Part shown: positions 10,006 to 22,795 of the stretch, piece after piece | Numbering within the stretch: the stretch's first letter is position 1 | Layout: each line of letters starts with the position of its first letter | Origin: an uncultured Sphingomonadaceae bacterium | Lineage (GTDB): Bacteria; Pseudomonadota; Alphaproteobacteria; Sphingomonadales; Sphingomonadaceae | Length of the DNA: 64,000 bases | Assembly (NCBI GenBank): GCA_946479505.1 | Contig: CAMLGC010000001.1 | Coordinates: 62,001-126,000, forward strand | Direction of reading: 5' to 3' | Made by a program: the position numbers and the translations under genes | The notes under the pieces: model-generated | What the model was told of the DNA's origin: nothing | The model's input: the letters and a program-made list of their open reading frames with translations, nothing else | Database searches by the model: none

Positions 10006-12123
10006 CTATTCCAGCTCCAGAATGACCTCGTCGACCGCAAGACTGTCGCCCGGTCGTGCGCGCACCGATGCGACCGTGCCGGCCTTCGCGGCGCGCAGGA
10101 TGTTCTCCATCTTCATCGCCTCGACCACCGCGAGCGGCTGGCCGGGTTCGACGCGGTCGCCCTCGCCCACGTCGAGCCGCACGAGCAGCCCCGGCATCGG
10201 GCAAAGCAGGAACTTGGAGAGATCGGGCGGCACCTTCTCGATCATGTGCGCGGCATAGGGCGCAATCCGTGCCGGGAGCACCCGCACGACGTGCGATGCG
10301 CCGCGCGTGGTCAGGCGAAAGCCCGAGCGGACGGGCGCGATGCGGATGGAGGTAGTCGAGACGACCTGGCGCTCGCCGTCGGCATCTTCGTCGTCGCCGA
10401 GCAGGTCGGCCTCGATCATACGATCGCCGGGGGTGTATTCCATCGCCAGCGGAAGGTCCTCGCCATCGACGGTGAGGCCGTCGGTCGAGACGGTGACGTC
10501 GTGGTCGGTGCCGTCGATCGTCACCGACCAATCGCCCGGCGGCGACAGCGTGCGACCGAGCTGCCCGTCGATCCGCCGCGCGCGATCGGCCTCGGCTGTC
10601 GTCGCAAACGCCGCGATGCCCGCGAGCATGCGGAGCAGTTCGGCCGACGCGGGCGCGCCGGTGAAGCCCTCGGGATATTCCTCGGCGATAAACCCGGTGG
10701 TAAGCGCGCCTTCTCGGAAGCGCGGGTGCTGCATGAGGGCCGAAAGGAAGTCGACATTGTGCCCCGGGCCGACGATCTCGAACGCGTCGAGCGCCGCGAC
10801 CTGCGCGTCGGCCGCTTCCTCGCGCGTCGGCGCCCAGGTGATGAGCTTGGCGATCATCGGATCGTAGAACATCGATACCTCACCCCCCTCGCGCACGCCA
10901 TCATCAACGCGGACTCTTGCTCCCCCTCCCGCGAGCGGGAGGGGGTTGGGGGGTGGGCTCGCGCTCTCATCATCCGCATCGTCCGCGGTGATCGGGCGCC
11001 CACCCCCGGCCCCTCCCGAAAGCGGGAGGGGAGGGTTATACCGCACCAGCCGCCCGATGCTGGGCAGGAACCCCCGATACGGGTCCTCGGCATAGACCCG
11101 CGTCTCGATCGCCCAGCCGTTGAGCTTCACGTCGTCCTGGGTGAACCCCAGTTTCTCCCCCGCCGCGACGCGGATCATCTGCTCGACGAGATCGAGCCCG
11201 GTCACCTCCTCGGTCACCGGATGCTCGACCTGGAGTCGGGTGTTCATTTCGAGGAAGTAGAAGCTCTCGCCCGTCTTATCCGCGCCCGAGACGATCAGTT
11301 CGACCGTGCCCGCGCTGTAATAGCCGACCGCCTTCGACAGCGCGACCGCCTGCTCGCCCATGGCCTTGCGCATCTCGGGCGTGACGAAGGGCGACGGCGC
11401 CTCCTCGACCACCTTCTGGTGCCGCCGCTGGATCGAGCATTCGCGCTCGCCGAGATAGACGACATTGCCGTGCTGATCGCCGAGCACCTGGATTTCGATG
11501 TGCCGCGGGTGTTCGATGAACTTCTCGATGAACACGCGGTCGTCGCCGAAGCTGGCAAGGCCCTCGCGCTTGGTCGCCTCGAACCCCTCGCGCACGTCCT
11601 GCTCGGACCATGCGAGCCGCATCCCCTTGCCGCCGCCGCCGGCCGAGGCCTTCATCATCACCGGAAAGCCGATTTCTTGCGCGATCTTCACCGCTTCTTC
11701 GGTATCGGCGATCTCGCCGAGATAGCCCGGGACGACGTTGACGCCGGCCTGCTTGGCGAGCTTCTTCGATTCGATCTTGTCGCCCATCGCGGCGATCGCC
11801 TTGGGCGGCGGTCCGATGAAGGCGATGCCGGCGTCGGCGCATGCGCGCGCGAAGCTCTCGCGTTCGGACAGGAAGCCGTAGCCGGGATGGATCGCGTCGG
11901 CGCCGGTTTCCTTGGCGGCGAGCAGGATTTCCTCTGCCTTGAGGTAGCTCTCCGCGGCCGGCGGCGGGCCGAGCCGGACGCTCTCGTCCGCCATCAACAC
12001 ATGCGGCGCACGCGCATCGGCGTCGGAATAAACCGCGACCGTCGCGATGCCCATCTTCTTGGCTGTGCGCATCACACGGCACGCGATCTCGCCGCGATTG
12101 GCGACCAGGATTTTCTTGAACAT
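10006..12123 (-). CDS. pccA: Propionyl-CoA (acyl-CoA) carboxylase alpha subunit, with in-frame palindromic insert
   Basis: Biotin-dependent carboxylase subunit of 705 residues that carboxylates biotin with ATP and bicarbonate and passes the CO2 to PccB. The biotin carboxylase domain (residues 1 to about 450) starts MFKKILVANRGEIACRVMRT and has the ATP-grasp loop GGGGKGMR; the C-terminal biotinyl domain has EAMKMEN with the biotinyl lysine at about residue 671. Residues 361-403 are a Pro/Gly-rich insert between YRGFLPSIGRLVRY and VREGGEVSMFYDPMIAK, which are normally close; it is encoded by a palindromic repeat (10921-11035) and explains why the protein is about 40 residues longer than usual. 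It acts with PccB, encoded about 6.5 kb upstream on the same strand. Confidence 0.95.
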   Translation of the reverse strand: MFKKILVANRGEIACRVMRTAKKMGIATVAVYSDADARAPHVLMADESVRLGPPPAAESYLKAEEILLAAKETGADAIHPGYGFLSERESFARACADAGIAFIGPPPKAIAAMGDKIESKKLAKQAGVNVVPGYLGEIADTEEAVKIAQEIGFPVMMKASAGGGGKGMRLAWSEQDVREGFEATKREGLASFGDDRVFIEKFIEHPRHIEIQVLGDQHGNVVYLGERECSIQRRHQKVVEEAPSPFVTPEMRKAMGEQAVALSKAVGYYSAGTVELIVSGADKTGESFYFLEMNTRLQVEHPVTEEVTGLDLVEQMIRVAAGEKLGFTQDDVKLNGWAIETRVYAEDPYRGFLPSIGRLVRYNPPLPLSGGAGGGRPITADDADDESASPPPNPLPLAGGGARVRVDDGVREGGEVSMFYDPMIAKLITWAPTREEAADAQVAALDAFEIVGPGHNVDFLSALMQHPRFREGALTTGFIAEEYPEGFTGAPASAELLRMLAGIAAFATTAEADRARRIDGQLGRTLSPPGDWSVTIDGTDHDVTVSTDGLTVDGEDLPLAMEYTPGDRMIEADLLGDDEDADGERQVVSTTSIRIAPVRSGFRLTTRGASHVVRVLPARIAPYAAHMIEKVPPDLSKFLLCPMPGLLVRLDVGEGDRVEPGQPLAVVEAMKMENILRAAKAGTVASVRARPGDSLAVDEVILELE
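10921..11035. repeat. Paired GC-rich palindromic element translated inside pccA
   Basis: The left unit is a perfect hairpin, CCCTCCCGC-GA-GCGGGAGGG (10925-10944), followed by a G-rich tract ending GGGGTGGGC. The right unit starts GCCCACCCCC (from 10998) and ends with a second hairpin, CTCCCG-AAA-GCGGGAG, so the two halves are inverted copies around a spacer of about 38 bases. The hairpin core is identical to the one inside bioB at 13466-13485. It lies wholly in the pccA reading frame and has no stop in that frame. Confidence 0.9.
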
Positions 12124-12125
12124 AG

Positions 12126-12344
12126 TTACGACCTTGGGCGTGAGAGAAGCCAGCGAAAGAACACCATTGCACCGGCGATATAAATTGCCAGAGCGACGAG
12201 CGTTTCGATAGCGACGCGGTAGAATGCTGGATAATCGTTAAGCATCATGGGGACAACGATCGGCAATAATTGCCCGATGAAGAACCAATAAATTCCCGAC
12301 GCTAAAGCGAAGAGCAGCGATGCCATGAACGCTGCACGGTTCAT
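12126..12344 (-). CDS. Small membrane protein of unknown function
   Basis: A 72-residue protein not recognised. It is strongly hydrophobic, with two or perhaps three membrane segments (SLLFALASGIYWFFIGQLLPIVV-like region at about residues 9-33 and ALAIYIAGAMVFFRWLL at about 50-67) and a basic C-terminus (SRPRS), suggesting an inner-membrane protein. It ends two bases before the pccA start, so it is probably cotranscribed with pccA, and it is separated from bioB upstream by a repeat. Base use is somewhat less GC-rich than its neighbours. Function unknown. Confidence 0.6.
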   Translation of the reverse strand: MNRAAFMASLLFALASGIYWFFIGQLLPIVVPMMLNDYPAFYRVAIETLVALAIYIAGAMVFFRWLLSRPRS

Positions 12345-12369
12345 TCCGCCACTACCTTGGCCAAACCCT

Positions 12370-12454
12370 CGTCATGCCGGACTTGATCCGGCATCCCGCT
12401 GCCTTTGCCGCCGTCGACAAGGAAGTGGGCCCCCGGCTCAAGGCCGGGGTGACG
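12370..12454. repeat. Intergenic palindromic repeat (GTCATGCCGGAC type)
   Basis: Between bioB and the small membrane protein gene. It starts CGTCATGCCGGACTTGATCC, where CCGGA-CTTGA-TCCGG is a hairpin, and ends with CCCCGGC-TCAA-GGCCGGGG followed by TGACG, so the ends form an imperfect inverted repeat. The same design occurs at 24180-24275. It looks like a REP/BIME-type element; a role in transcript ends is possible but not shown. Confidence 0.75.
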
Positions 12455-12468
12455 GGATTGGGGGGAGG

Positions 12469-13589
12469 TCACTCGGCGGCCTCGCAGGCGCGCATCGGTT
12501 CTTCGCCCTGCATCGGCGTCAGGCCGAGCTTGGCCATCATCGCCGCGTCCTTGTCATCGCCGGCGTTGGCGGCGGTGAGGAGCTTGTCGCCGGTGAAGAT
12601 CGAGTTGGCGCCCGCCATGAAGCACAAAGCCTGCGTCGCCTCCGACATGCTCTCGCGGCCGGCCGACAGCCGCACCATCGAGCGCGGCATCGTGATCCGC
12701 GCCACCGCGACGGTGCGGACGAACTCGATGTCGTCGATCTTCGCCATCGGCGTGTCGGCGAGCATGTCGCCGAGCGGCGTGCCCCTGACGGGGACCAGCG
12801 CATTGATCGGCACGCTTTCGGGATGCCGCGGGAGCGTCGCGAGCGCATGGACGAAGCCGACGCGGTCGCTGCGTGTCTCGCCCATGCCGACGATCCCGCC
12901 CGAGCAGACGTTGATCCCCGCCGAACGCACGTTGTCCAGCGTCTCGAGCCGCTCCTCAAAGCTGCGGGTGGTGATGACGTTCGCGTAATTCTCGGGCGCG
13001 GTGTCGATATTGTGGTTGTAGTAATCGAGCCCCGCTTGCCTAAGCTGCGCTGCCTGATCGGGGGCGAGCATGCCGAGCGTCATGCACGTCTCCATCCCCA
13101 TCGCCGCCACGCCCTGCACGATCTCGACGATCGCGGGCATGTCGCGGTCCTTGGGATTGCGCCACGCCGCGCCCATGCAGAACCGCTGCGAACCGGCGTC
13201 CTTGGCCTGCGCCGCCGATTGCAGCACGGCGCGCACGTCCATCAGCTTGGTCGCCTTGACGCCGCTATCGGCGGAGGCGGATTGCGAGCAATAGCCGCAG
13301 TCTTCGGGGCAGCCGCCGGTCTTGATCGAGAGGAGCGTGCAGAGCTGCACCTCGTCGGGCGCGTGGTGTTCGCGGTGGACTTTGGCGGCACGAAAGACGA
13401 GCTCGGTGAAGGGGAGATCGAAGAGATAGGCGATTTCGTCGCGGGCCCAATCGGTGCGGCCCTCCCCCTCCCGCGAGCGGGAGGGGGCCGGGGGGTGGGC
13501 GCCCGCTATCGATGTCTCGCTACGGTCCGGCCGGGAGCCCTCCCCTAGCCCCTCCCGCACGCGGGGGGGGGGCAATGTTGCGCTATCAC

Positions 13590-13593
<4 letters not shown>
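12469..13593 (-). CDS. bioB: Biotin synthase with repeat-derived N-terminal extension
   Basis: Radical SAM enzyme that inserts sulfur into dethiobiotin to give biotin, the cofactor of the PccA protein encoded nearby. The SAM cluster motif CPEDCGYC has cysteines at residues 95, 99 and 102; conserved segments [21 protein letters not shown] and [15 protein letters not shown] sequence follow. The protein is 374 residues, about 35-40 longer than usual, because residues 8-45 are encoded by a palindromic repeat lying between the start codon and the conserved domain starting near [17 protein letters not shown]. The GTG start at 13593 overlaps the stop of the mutase gene (GTGA), so this start is supported despite the odd N-terminus. 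Confidence 0.95.
13462..13572. repeat. GC-rich palindromic element translated at the N-terminus of BioB
   Basis: Contains the same perfect hairpin as the pccA element, CCCTCCCGC-GA-GCGGGAGGG (13466-13485), followed by the same G-rich tract ending GGGGTGGGC. The right-hand unit is diverged and ends in CCCCTCCCGC-AC-GCGGGGGG. The whole element is read through in the bioB frame, directly after codon 7. Confidence 0.88.
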
Positions 13594-15848
<2,255 letters not shown>

Positions 15849-15863
15849 AACTCTATAACACCA

Positions 15864-15962
15864 CCCCGGCGAAGGCCGGGGCCCAGTTGGGAAAGCCTAC
15901 GTAACAACGCACAGCGCCAGCCAACGAACCGACCTGCAACTGGGCCCCGGCCTTCGCCGGGG
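15864..15962. repeat. Perfect 26-bp inverted repeat between the mutase and hydratase genes
   Basis: Arms at 15864-15889 and 15937-15962 are perfect reverse complements (26 bp), separated by 47 bases. Each arm is itself a hairpin, CCCCGGC-GAA-GGCCGGGG type, followed by CCCAGTTG. The transcript of the minus-strand operon would fold into a very stable stem here. It may be a REP-type element with an effect on mRNA stability; this is inference. Confidence 0.88.
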
Positions 15963-15982
15963 AAGCGCTCCTATATTGCACC

Positions 15983-16768
15983 CTATTCCCCTCGGAACGT
16001 CGGCTTGCGCTTCTGCAGGAAGGCCATGCCGCCCTCCATCGCATCGTTCGTGCCGCGCGCGCGACGCTGGTTCTCGGCTTCGGTATGCATCGCCACAGCA
16101 TAGTCGCAATTGAAACCGGATTGCAGCCCCTGCCGCATCAAGCCGAGCGCGACCGTCGGTCCCGTCGCCAGTCGCGCGGCCAGCGCCAGCGCTTCTGCAT
16201 CGAGCGCCTCGTCCGCCACGACCTTGTGGATCATTCCCCACGCGAGCGCCTTTTCGGCAGGCACGCGTTCGCCGAGCATCATCATCTCGGCCGCCCGCGC
16301 ACGGCCGATCAGCCGCGGCAGCATCCAGCTCGCGCCGCCGTCAGGCACCAGCCCGATATTGACGAACGCCTGGAGGAAATACGCCGTCTCGCTCGCGACG
16401 CAGAAGTCGGCCGCGAGCGCGAGACTGCACCCGATCCCCGCCGCGGGTCCGCGGACCGCGGAGACGACCGGCACCGCTAAAGCGGCAAGCGCCTCAATCG
16501 TCGGATTATAATGCTGAGTGAGCGCAAGGAAGGTCGCCTCCCCCGGATCGGCCGCGCCGAGCGCGCCGCCCGAAACGTCCGCGCCCGAACAAAAGGCCCG
16601 CCCGGCCCCGATCAGCAGCACCGCGCGCGCGCTGCCCAGATCGCCGATCGCGGTGCCGATCTCATCGAACATCGCCGGCGGTGCGGCGTTTAGCCGATCG
16701 GGTCGATTAAGCGTGACGACGAGTACATCGCCGCGCCTTTCGCTGAGGATATGGTCGCAGCCCGGCAT
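15983..16768 (-). CDS. Enoyl-CoA hydratase/isomerase family protein
   Basis: Crotonase-fold enzyme of about 261 residues. The oxyanion-hole segments AGRAFCSGADVSG and RGPAAGIGCSLALAADFCVA are clear, and GLVPDGGASWMLPRLIGRARA is the segment typical of PaaG-like isomerases and related hydratases. The ATG at 16768 is preceded by AAGGATCA, a good ribosome-binding site; the longer frame to 16804 lacks one. It sits between the epimerase and mutase genes of the propionate module, so it may feed branched or odd-chain acyl-CoA into it, but the exact substrate cannot be told. Confidence 0.88.
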   Translation of the reverse strand: MPGCDHILSERRGDVLVVTLNRPDRLNAAPPAMFDEIGTAIGDLGSARAVLLIGAGRAFCSGADVSGGALGAADPGEATFLALTQHYNPTIEALAALAVPVVSAVRGPAAGIGCSLALAADFCVASETAYFLQAFVNIGLVPDGGASWMLPRLIGRARAAEMMMLGERVPAEKALAWGMIHKVVADEALDAEALALAARLATGPTVALGLMRQGLQSGFNCDYAVAMHTEAENQRRARGTNDAMEGGMAFLQKRKPTFRGE

Positions 16769-16874
16769 TGATCCTTCCCCCTTGTAAGCACAGCCACCGA
16801 TCACCCCTCACCAACTTCGACTAGCTCCCGCTTCGCGGCAGCAAGTCTTCGTGTCCTGTCCCATCGGGAGAGGA

Positions 16875-17288
16875 TCAATGCGCCGGCGTCTCCATCAGCT
16901 CGACGAGCACCCCGCCCATGTCCTTGGGATGGATGAAGATCACCGGCGTTCCATGCGCGCCAATCCGCGGCTCGCCGAGCACGCGCGCACCCTTTGCCCT
17001 CAGGTCGGCGACCGCCGTATGGATGTCGGCCACCTCGAAGCAGACATGATGCTGCCCGCCCCCCGGGTTCTTCTCGAGGAACTTCGCGATCGGCGAATCC
17101 TCCCCCAACGGCTCGAGCAGCTCGATCTGGCTATTGGGCGCATCGACGAAGCACACGCGCACCTTCTGCGCGGGCAGATCGAACGGCTCGCCGATCGCGT
17201 CGGCGCCGAGCAGATCGCGATACACCGCCACCGCCGCGTCGATCGACGGGGTTGCGATGCCGACATGGTTGAGGCTTCCCAAGGTCAT
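16875..17288 (-). CDS. mce: Methylmalonyl-CoA epimerase
   Basis: Small metal-dependent epimerase (about 137 residues) of the glyoxalase/vicinal-oxygen-chelate fold that interconverts (S)- and (R)-methylmalonyl-CoA, linking PccAB to the mutase. The start MTLGSLNHVGIATPS matches the usual N-terminus; metal-ligand positions are seen in LNHVGIAT, GGGQHHVCFEVADI and the C-terminal LVELMETPAH. The ATG at 17288 has GAGAGAG six bases upstream; in-frame alternatives are ATG 17294 and GTG 17306. All four genes of the propionyl-CoA to succinyl-CoA route lie in this minus-strand block. Confidence 0.93.
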   Translation of the reverse strand: MTLGSLNHVGIATPSIDAAVAVYRDLLGADAIGEPFDLPAQKVRVCFVDAPNSQIELLEPLGEDSPIAKFLEKNPGGGQHHVCFEVADIHTAVADLRAKGARVLGEPRIGAHGTPVIFIHPKDMGGVLVELMETPAH

Positions 17289-17299
17289 CTGCATCTCTC

Positions 17300-18094
17300 T
17301 CAGCACGCGGGCAACGGCGACGTGCCCTGGAGCACGTAGCGCCCGTCCTTCATCACGTAGCGATCATCGAAGCTCTTCGTGCCCGTGTAATGCACGGTGA
17401 ACCCCTGCCCCTTCGCCACATCGGTGATCGCACCTTCATAGGTCTGCGCGCCCTCCGTCTTGGCGCCGCTGTCGTCGTAGATCGTCTGAATTTCGGCGAT
17501 CGTCGCGGGGCCGTCAGGACGCAGCTCGGTCAGCGTTGTCATCCCGCACGTATAGCCCTGCCCGGTGAACCCGCCCTCGGCGACGATCACCGGTAGGTCG
17601 GAAAAGGCGGTCGACACCGACCAGTCGCCCATTCGCCCGAAGCTCCCCGCGCGGATTGCGGCGGGATAGCGTTTGGCGACGGTGAAGCCGCCATCGGCCG
17701 GCGCGAGATAGGCGATGTCGATCCGCCCCGCGGCGACATGCGGCGCATCGACCGCGCGCCCCTCGCTCACCAGCACCGGCCCGAACGGCGCCTGCACCAG
17801 CGTCCGCTCGCCGAAGCGATAGCGCAGCCCGTCCTCGTCAGTGAGCACGGGGCCGCTCGGCCACACCGCCCTGGTCGCGGCGGCGAGCATCTCGGGCGAG
17901 GCGGCGGCCGGCGACGGCGTCGGGCTGGGCGCGGCGCGCGGCGCCGGCGTGGCGCTCGCGACAGGCGAAGGCGGTGCCGTCGGCGTCGAGCGCACGAACA
18001 ACGCCCAGATCGCGACGCCGATCAGCACGAGAATGATCAGCGCGATCGCGATCGTCCTGCCGAGGCGGCGATCAGAGTACTGTGTGTCATTCAT
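17300..18094 (-). CDS. Hypothetical membrane-anchored protein
   Basis: Not recognised. About 264 residues from the ATG at 18094 (MNDTQYSDRRLGRT). One N-terminal membrane helix (IAIALIILVLIGVAIWALFV, about residues 15-34) is followed by a Pro/Ala/Ser/Thr-rich linker and a folded domain of about 190 residues, so it is probably a periplasmic protein anchored by its N-terminus. The domain has few cysteines (one in YTCGMTTL, one at the C-terminal PLPAC). It ends 12 bases before the mce start on the same strand. A longer frame to 18217 exists but places charged residues before the membrane helix. Confidence 0.65.
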   Translation of the reverse strand: MNDTQYSDRRLGRTIAIALIILVLIGVAIWALFVRSTPTAPPSPVASATPAPRAAPSPTPSPAAASPEMLAAATRAVWPSGPVLTDEDGLRYRFGERTLVQAPFGPVLVSEGRAVDAPHVAAGRIDIAYLAPADGGFTVAKRYPAAIRAGSFGRMGDWSVSTAFSDLPVIVAEGGFTGQGYTCGMTTLTELRPDGPATIAEIQTIYDDSGAKTEGAQTYEGAITDVAKGQGFTVHYTGTKSFDDRYVMKDGRYVLQGTSPLPAC

Positions 18095-18206
18095 ATAGTA
18101 ACCCGCCATTCTGTGCAGCGGCTTAGACATCTCGCAGATGGTCCTCGCGCCGAAGGACAACCGGTCGCTCGAACGATGATCTGGCGATAGCTGATGCAAC
18201 CGAACC

Positions 18207-18656
18207 TCATTTAGCAAGCCTTATCGGCTTGGTGCCCGCACATACGGTCCTCTTCTGTTCGAGGAAATCGCTGGCAGCATTGAATTGGGCTGCGGCATCG
18301 TCAATGCCACCACATCCAGATCCTGGCGGCAGCCCTGCGCTGACCAGTCCTACGCTCGCGAGACAACTTGAGTCCGCTGACGCGAGGTCCAGACTGGATG
18401 GCGTCTCCGGTTCAAGGGAAAACTGATTTGTTGCCGTCTCAAGCGTGAATGCCCGAGATCGAGGGTTCATGTCGGTTGTGAACCGCCCGCAATAGAGACC
18501 GTCTTTGGCTGATAACTCGGTCAGCTTAACCGAAGAATCGCCTTGATGTTTGACCAGAAGAGCTTCCACGTCGGTGGCTGGCTCGGAGCACCCCTGCAAA
18601 CTAAACAGGACGGAACATGCCGCGAGCGGCAAAAGGCTAAAGCGGAATATTGTCAT
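18207..18656 (-). CDS. Putative lipoprotein of unknown function
   Basis: A 149-residue predicted lipoprotein: the signal sequence [20 protein letters not shown] ends in lipobox LQGC followed by [10 protein letters not shown]. The mature part is hydrophilic with several cysteines (YCGRF, SSCLAS, SGCGG, TVCAG) that could form disulfides. It overlaps the end of pccB by 20 bases, so it may be translated from the same transcript. Its codon use is less GC-biased than its neighbours, suggesting later acquisition. No family recognised. Confidence 0.6.
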   Translation of the reverse strand: MTIFRFSLLPLAACSVLFSLQGCSEPATDVEALLVKHQGDSSVKLTELSAKDGLYCGRFTTDMNPRSRAFTLETATNQFSLEPETPSSLDLASADSSCLASVGLVSAGLPPGSGCGGIDDAAAQFNAASDFLEQKRTVCAGTKPIRLAK

Positions 18657-20163
18657 GTTTCTTCCACGGATTGTCTAACATCTTCTCGCGAAGCTTGCGC
18701 AACCCTAGCGCGATCCGGCGCCGCGTTGAGTGGGGCTGGATCACCTCGTCGATGAAGCCCTTGCTCGCCGCGACGAAAGGGTTGGCAAAGCGCTCTTCAT
18801 ATTCGCGGGTATGCTCAGCAATTTCATCGGATGTCTTACCGCGGAAGATGATCTCGACCGCGCCCTTGGCGCCCATCACCGCGATCTCGGCGGTCGGCCA
18901 GGCGTAGTTCAAATCGCCGCGCAAATGCTTCGAGGCCATCACGTCATACGCCCCGCCATAGGCCTTGCGCGTGATGACGGTGATCTTGGGCACGGTCGCC
19001 TCGGCATAGGCGAAGAGCAGCTTGGCGCCGTGCTTGATGATGCCGTTATGCTCCTGCCCGACGCCCGGAAGGAAGCCGGGGACATCGACGAAGGTCAGGA
19101 TCGGAATGTCGAACGCGTCGCAGAAGCGAACGAAGCGCGCGGCCTTTTTCGAGGAATTGATGTCGAGCACGCCCGCCAGCGCCATCGGCTGGTTGGCGAC
19201 GACGCCCACAGTGCGCCCCTCGATGCGTCCGAAGCCGATGATGATGTTCGCCGCGTGCGCAGGCTGGAGCTCGAAGAAATCGCCCTCGTCGACCACTTTG
19301 CGGATCAGCTCGTGCATGTCGTAAGGCTGATTGGCGTTGGGCGGGATCAGCGTGTCGAGGCTCTCCTCGATCCGGTCCCACGGATCGGCGGTCGGCCGCT
19401 CGGGCACGTCGACGCGGTTCGAGGCGGGCAGGAAATCGATAAAGTCCCGCGCGGCGCGCAAGGCCTCGATGTCGTTCTCGAACGCGATGTCGGCGACCGA
19501 GGATTTGGTGGTGTGCGTCACCGCGCCGCCAAGCTCCTCCTGCGTCACCACCTCGTTGGTCACCGTCTTCACCACGTCGGGGCCGGTGACGAACATGTAG
19601 CTCGAATCCTTCACCATGAAGATGAAGTCGGTCATCGCGGGCGAATAGACCGCGCCGCCCGCGCACGGCCCCATGATGAGGCTGAGCTGCGGCACGACGC
19701 CGCTCGCCAGCACGTTGCGCTGAAATACCTCTGCATAGCCGGCGAGGCTGGCGACGCCCTCCTGGATGCGCGCGCCGCCCGAATCGTTGAGCCCGATCAC
19801 GGGAGCGCCGACCTTCATCGCCATGTCCATGATCTTGCAGATTTTCTGCGCGTGGCGTTCGGAGAGCGAGCCTCCGAACACTGTGAAATCCTGGCTGAAC
19901 ACGAACACCAACCGACCGTTGATCGTGCCGCTGCCAGTGACGACGCCGTCACCGGGCACGACCTGCTCGGGCATGCCGAAATCGACGCAATTATGCTCGA
20001 CGAACATGTCGTATTCTTCGAAGCTGTCTTCGTCGAGCAGCACGTCGAGCCGCTCGCGCGCGGTGAGCTTGCCTTTGGCGTGCTGCGCATCGATGCGGCG
20101 CTGGCCGCCGCCGAGACGCGCATCGGCGCGGCGCCTTTCGAGTTCCTGCATCGTCGACGACAT
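18637..20163 (-). CDS. pccB: Propionyl-CoA carboxylase beta (carboxyltransferase) subunit
   Basis: Carboxyltransferase of 508 residues that moves CO2 from biotin on PccA to propionyl-CoA, giving (S)-methylmalonyl-CoA. Typical segments are [17 protein letters not shown] near the N-terminus, [33 protein letters not shown] and the C-terminal [19 protein letters not shown]. The ATG at 20163 follows AAGGAGAGCGT, a strong ribosome-binding site, and heads the minus-strand propionate block. The frame stays open further upstream but there it is antisense to acs. A 120-bp gap separates it from the divergent acs gene. Confidence 0.95.
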   Translation of the reverse strand: MSSTMQELERRRADARLGGGQRRIDAQHAKGKLTARERLDVLLDEDSFEEYDMFVEHNCVDFGMPEQVVPGDGVVTGSGTINGRLVFVFSQDFTVFGGSLSERHAQKICKIMDMAMKVGAPVIGLNDSGGARIQEGVASLAGYAEVFQRNVLASGVVPQLSLIMGPCAGGAVYSPAMTDFIFMVKDSSYMFVTGPDVVKTVTNEVVTQEELGGAVTHTTKSSVADIAFENDIEALRAARDFIDFLPASNRVDVPERPTADPWDRIEESLDTLIPPNANQPYDMHELIRKVVDEGDFFELQPAHAANIIIGFGRIEGRTVGVVANQPMALAGVLDINSSKKAARFVRFCDAFDIPILTFVDVPGFLPGVGQEHNGIIKHGAKLLFAYAEATVPKITVITRKAYGGAYDVMASKHLRGDLNYAWPTAEIAVMGAKGAVEIIFRGKTSDEIAEHTREYEERFANPFVAASKGFIDEVIQPHSTRRRIALGLRKLREKMLDNPWKKHDNIPL

Positions 20164-20283
20164 ACGCTCTCCTTCGCCGGCCTCTCTTCTCTCCGCGCGG
20201 CCAAATTGCAACCGGCTCGCGAATTGGTCAGCTTGGCAGCACGCGCCCGTTTGGGCAAAACGCTGGCGAAAAGGAGAGGCCGC

Positions 20284-22227
<1,944 letters not shown>

Positions 22228-22232
22228 CAGGC

Positions 22233-22526
22233 CTACTCGTCGAACAGGTCCGTCACATCCATCACATGATGCAGGATACGGAGCACGAAGATGCGGTCCT
22301 GTTCGATTTCGTAGAAGACGCGATGGCTGCGGGGTTTGAGCCGCCGAACGTGCGGCCCAGCTTCGGGCGCTGGATTGCCTGCGCGCGGGTGCCGCTCGAG
22401 CAAGGCGAACGCTTCGTCGAAGCTGAAGAAATACTCGGCGGCGACGGCTTCGCCGAACTGGATCACGCTGTAGCCGAGAATTTCATCGAGGTCGCGATCC
22501 GCAGCCTCGCTGCGTTCAAGCCGCAT
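22233..22526 (-). CDS. Type II toxin of the RelE/ParE superfamily
   Basis: A 97-residue toxin of the ParE/RelE fold, with the family pattern [18 protein letters not shown] at the N-terminus and [27 protein letters not shown] at the C-terminus. It overlaps the upstream antitoxin gene by 11 bases, the usual arrangement for parDE. ParE toxins poison DNA gyrase, whereas RelE toxins cleave mRNA; the ParD-type partner favours ParE. It converges on acs with a 5-base gap. Confidence 0.88.
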   Translation of the reverse strand: MRLERSEAADRDLDEILGYSVIQFGEAVAAEYFFSFDEAFALLERHPRAGNPAPEAGPHVRRLKPRSHRVFYEIEQDRIFVLRILHHVMDVTDLFDE

Positions 22527-22758
22527 CGCGGCGTTTCATATGCGCGTCATAGATATCCTGAAGCGATCGCGTGCTCACGCCCGATTCGCGACCATGATCG
22601 ATCGCGGCGCGCAACCGCGCCAGCCGCTCTGCGCGGTCCTGATCCTTGCGCAACAGGTCGCGCACATAGTCGCTCGCGCTCGCGAAGCGTCCATCCGCAA
22701 CGCACTGGTCAACCCATGCCTTGAGCCCTTCGGGCAGCGAGACATTCATTTGTGCCAT
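22516..22758 (-). CDS. ParD-type ribbon-helix-helix antitoxin
   Basis: An 80-residue antitoxin. The N-terminal ribbon-helix-helix (MAQMNVSLPEGLKAWVDQCV ... FASASDYVRDLLRKD) binds DNA and would repress its own operon; the C-terminal part, ending [16 protein letters not shown], would wrap the toxin. It is first in the pair, overlaps the toxin start, and lies between acs and gor. Confidence 0.9.
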   Translation of the reverse strand: MAQMNVSLPEGLKAWVDQCVADGRFASASDYVRDLLRKDQDRAERLARLRAAIDHGRESGVSTRSLQDIYDAHMKRRDAA

Positions 22759-22795
22759 GCGCCCTATATACGATTTCGCGCAAAGATTGTCACGC

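Noticed and set aside
10921..11035. CRISPR-like repeat
   Set aside because: The hairpins are two inverted units, not an array of evenly spaced direct repeats; no cas genes are present in the window.
18730..20283. Upstream extension of the acs frame
   Set aside because: Antisense to pccB; the acs N-terminus [13 protein letters not shown] begins at 20284.
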